Part shown: positions 34,204-37,254 of the stretch, piece by piece
Layout: each line of letters starts with the position of its first letter
Position numbering within the stretch: position 1 is the stretch's first letter
From: Candidatus Nanopelagicales bacterium
GTDB lineage: Bacteria > Actinomycetota > Actinomycetes > S36-B12 > UBA5976
Assembly: GCA_016463095.1 (NCBI GenBank)
Contig: JAEMSA010000012.1
Span: forward strand, 2,566 to 39,819
Length of the DNA: 37,254 bases
Reading direction: 5' to 3'
The notes under the pieces: generated by a model
Told to the model about the DNA's origin: nothing
Seen by the model: the letters and a program-made list of their open reading frames with translations, nothing else
The model's database searches: none
Translations under genes and position numbers: made by a program

Positions 34204-35246
34204 CAAATCCTTTAGTTCTTGGCATTGAAACATCTTGTGATGAAACAGGAATAGGAATCGTTAGAGGCACAGAATTACTTGCTGACACTTTGGCCTCCTC
34301 TGTAGAAGAGCAAGCAAGATTTGGTGGAGTAGTTCCCGAAGTTGCTTCCCGGGCACATGTTGAAGCAATGTTGCCAACCTTAAAAAAATCTATTTTGGCC
34401 GCAGGAATTAATTTAAATCAACTCGATGCAATCGCTGTTACCAGTGGACCCGGATTAACAGGAGCATTAGTGGTTGGTGTTGCAACTGCTAAAGCATTAG
34501 GTGTGGCCTTAAATAAACCTGTTTATGGAGTAAATCATTTAGCTTCACATGTGGCAGTAGACACTTTAGAAAACGGCAAACTTCCTGAACCAGTATTAGC
34601 TTTACTAGTAAGTGGTGGACATTCTTCTTTATTGAAAGTAAATAATATTACTTACCAAATCGAATCATTAGGAAAAACTCTTGATGATGCAGCTGGAGAA
34701 GCATTTGACAAAGTAGCCAGAGTTTTAGGTTTACCATTTCCTGGTGGACCCTGGATTGATAAAGCAGCCAAAGACGGTGATCCTTTAAAAATTGATTTCC
34801 CCAAAGGTTTAATGAGTAAAGAAGATCTGGTCGATCACACTTTTGATTTTTCATTCTCAGGATTAAAAACTGCTGTTGCTAGATGGGTGCAGGCGTGGGA
34901 AAAAACTGGGGTAGCAATTCCGGTAGCCGATGTAGCCGCATCTTTTCAAGAAGCAGTTGTTGAAGTGTTGGTAAAGAAAACTTTGTTAGCAGCTAAACAA
35001 ACAGGTATAAACACTGTGGTGATTGGTGGTGGAGTTGCCGCTAATTCAAGATTGCGAAGCCTGGCAGTAAGTGAAGCAGAAAAAGTTGGCATCACCGTGC
35101 GAATTCCTCGACCAGGACTTTGTACAGATAACGGAGCCATGGTGGCAGCTTTAGGCTCACATTTATTTAGTGCAGGAATTGAACCCAGTGAACTCAGCTT
35201 CGAAGTTGATCCGATCCTGCCCGTCACCCAGGTCAAAGCCTCCTAA
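34200..35246 (+). CDS. tsaD: tRNA t6A transferase TsaD
   Basis: Catalytic ASKHA subunit that transfers threonylcarbamoyl to A37 of tRNA. The 348-residue protein opens with [13 protein letters not shown], has the metal-binding HxxxH (NHLASHVA) and the LVSGGHSS phosphate loop, and ends near [15 protein letters not shown] at 34200 overlaps rimI by 4 bp. Last gene before the groES regulatory region. Confidence 0.97.
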   Translation: MTNPLVLGIETSCDETGIGIVRGTELLADTLASSVEEQARFGGVVPEVASRAHVEAMLPTLKKSILAAGINLNQLDAIAVTSGPGLTGALVVGVATAKALGVALNKPVYGVNHLASHVAVDTLENGKLPEPVLALLVSGGHSSLLKVNNITYQIESLGKTLDDAAGEAFDKVARVLGLPFPGGPWIDKAAKDGDPLKIDFPKGLMSKEDLVDHTFDFSFSGLKTAVARWVQAWEKTGVAIPVADVAASFQEAVVEVLVKKTLLAAKQTGINTVVIGGGVAANSRLRSLAVSEAEKVGITVRIPRPGLCTDNGAMVAALGSHLFSAGIEPSELSFEVDPILPVTQVKAS

Positions 35247-35269
35247 TTTCCCCAATAAATAAGCAGTTG

Positions 35270-35296
35270 CTGGCACTCAACTTGAGAGAGTGCTAA
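35270..35296 (+). promoter_or_regulatory. CIRCE operator (HrcA site) upstream of groES
   Basis: CTGGCACTC (35270-35278), a 9-nt spacer and GAGTGCTAA (35288-35296) match the CIRCE inverted repeat; the right arm is perfect and the left differs from consensus TTAGCACTC at two positions. This is the binding site of the heat-shock repressor HrcA. Confidence 0.88.
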
Positions 35297-35310
35297 GGCC
35301 TTGGTAAGTT
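35282..35310 (+). promoter_or_regulatory. Candidate groES promoter overlapping CIRCE
   Basis: TTGAGA at 35282-35287 and TAAGTT at 35305-35310 make a housekeeping-sigma-like -35/-10 pair with exactly 17-bp spacing. The -35 lies inside the CIRCE spacer, so HrcA binding would block RNA polymerase. Confidence 0.5.
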
Positions 35311-35325
35311 AGGGCTTAAGTCTTT

Positions 35326-35348
35326 CCCTACTTTTTCAAAAAGTTGGG
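35326..35348 (+). repeat. Palindrome in the groES leader
   Basis: CCC-T-ACTTTTT, a central C, then AAAAAGT-T-GGG form near-perfect 11-bp arms with a single T-T mismatch, in the expected 5' leader between the promoter and the AAGGGGAG ribosome-binding site. In RNA it would be a hairpin; in DNA it could be a second operator. Confidence 0.6.
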
Positions 35349-35394
35349 TGAGAAAAACATTCCGATAAAAAAATCCCATGAAGGGGAGTAGACC

Positions 35395-35694
35395 GTGGCG
35401 GTCCAAATTAAACCACTCGAGGATCGAATCCTTGTTGAAGTAATAGACGCTGAAACAAAAACTGCGTCAGGCCTAGTAATTCCTGACACTGCAAAAGAAA
35501 AACCCCAAGAAGGAAAAGTTTTGGCAGTTGGTCCAGGTCGTTTTGATGAAGACGGCGAAAAGCGTATTCCAATGGATATTAAAACTGGCGACACCGTAAT
35601 TTTTTCCAAATACGGCGGAACTGAAGTTAACTACGACGGCAAAGACTATTTGCTGTTGTCAGCACGCGATGTGCTTGCAATCGTTTCCAAATAA
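35395..35694 (+). CDS. groES: Co-chaperonin GroES
   Basis: A 99-residue Hsp10 that caps Gro[16 protein letters not shown], the mobile-loop region [12 protein letters not shown] and [14 protein letters not shown] are diagnostic. GTG start at 35395 has a strong AAGGGGAG site at 35381-35388. Under CIRCE control and followed by groEL after a strong hairpin. Confidence 0.98.
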   Translation: MAVQIKPLEDRILVEVIDAETKTASGLVIPDTAKEKPQEGKVLAVGPGRFDEDGEKRIPMDIKTGDTVIFSKYGGTEVNYDGKDYLLLSARDVLAIVSK

Positions 35695-35712
35695 GAAACA
35701 CTAAATATTAAG

Positions 35713-35738
35713 GCTCCGGAAAAGAACTTTTCCGGAGC
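35713..35738 (+). other. Perfect hairpin between groES and groEL
   Basis: GCTCCGGAAAAG (35713-35724) and CTTTTCCGGAGC (35727-35738) are perfect inverted repeats separated by 2 nt; a realistic fold has an 11-bp stem and a GAAC tetraloop. No U-tract follows, so it is unlikely to be a full terminator and may be an attenuator or an mRNA processing or stability element between the two cistrons. Confidence 0.75.
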
Positions 35739-35770
35739 AAATAAAAGTTAAATAGCTGAAGAGGAAATAA

Positions 35771-37254
<1,484 letters not shown>

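Overview
This window looks like a chromosomal segment of a low-GC, genome-reduced actinobacterium. Base composition is visibly AT-rich (roughly 40% GC by eye, not computed). The actinobacterial assignment rests on lineage-typical small proteins (DUF3117, DUF3107), an actinobacterial-type DapD, a PRC/MgtE_N/CBS protein, Lys/Ala tails on L17 and S11, and gene orders infA-rpmJ-rpsM-rpsK-rpsD-rpoA-rplQ-truA, rplM-rpsI-glmM and glmS-acpS-alr-tsaE-tsaB-rimI-tsaD-groES-groEL. Very short spacers and 4-bp stop-to-stop overlaps at convergent genes suggest streamlining. A freshwater acI (Nanopelagicales-like) or similar planktonic actinobacterium is a reasonable guess, not proven.

Region 1 (1-9349): a 5'-truncated VanW/YoaR-type cell-envelope protein, an unusual CysRS, a GNAT protein, 7Fe ferredoxin fdxA, the aromatic amino-acid pair pheA-tyrA, then lysine/peptidoglycan genes dapD (minus) and dapE (plus), an SRPBCC protein and a 54-aa DUF3117 protein. 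The order fdxA...dapD-dapE...DUF3117...O-methyltransferase...htrA...mrp follows the Mycobacterium Rv1177-Rv1232c series, with dapC and sigE/rseA/tatB missing from their usual places.

Region 2 (9355-16136): O-methyltransferase, membrane-anchored HtrA protease, a minus-strand operon (PRC/MgtE_N/CBS protein - DUF1003 membrane protein - Mrp ATPase), an EamA exporter, an alpha/beta hydrolase and DUF3107.

Region 3 (16281-20567): a glutamine-synthetase-like gamma-glutamylamide synthetase, an aldehyde dehydrogenase, an NAD-type short-chain dehydrogenase and a convergent PuuD-like hydrolase. Together they form a plausible gamma-glutamylation pathway for an amine. The SDR in place of an amine oxidase hints at an amino alcohol such as ethanolamine. 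This is the most accessory-looking part of the window.

Region 4 (20708-28484): translation/transcription genes. The 178-nt gap before rpsM can fold into several hairpins plus a sterically sensible H-type pseudoknot, a candidate ribosomal-protein leader. truA has no ATG, GTG or TTG before its conserved N-terminus.

Region 5 (28481-37254): YaaA, glmS, acpS, alr, the t6A/N-acetyltransferase genes tsaE-tsaB-rimI-tsaD with ATGA overlaps, then groES and a 3'-truncated groEL behind a CIRCE operator. glmM and glmS supply amino-sugar precursors and alr supplies D-alanine for peptidoglycan. No tRNA, rRNA, CRISPR array, insertion sequence or prophage was seen, and no gene-free stretch exceeds 300 bases.
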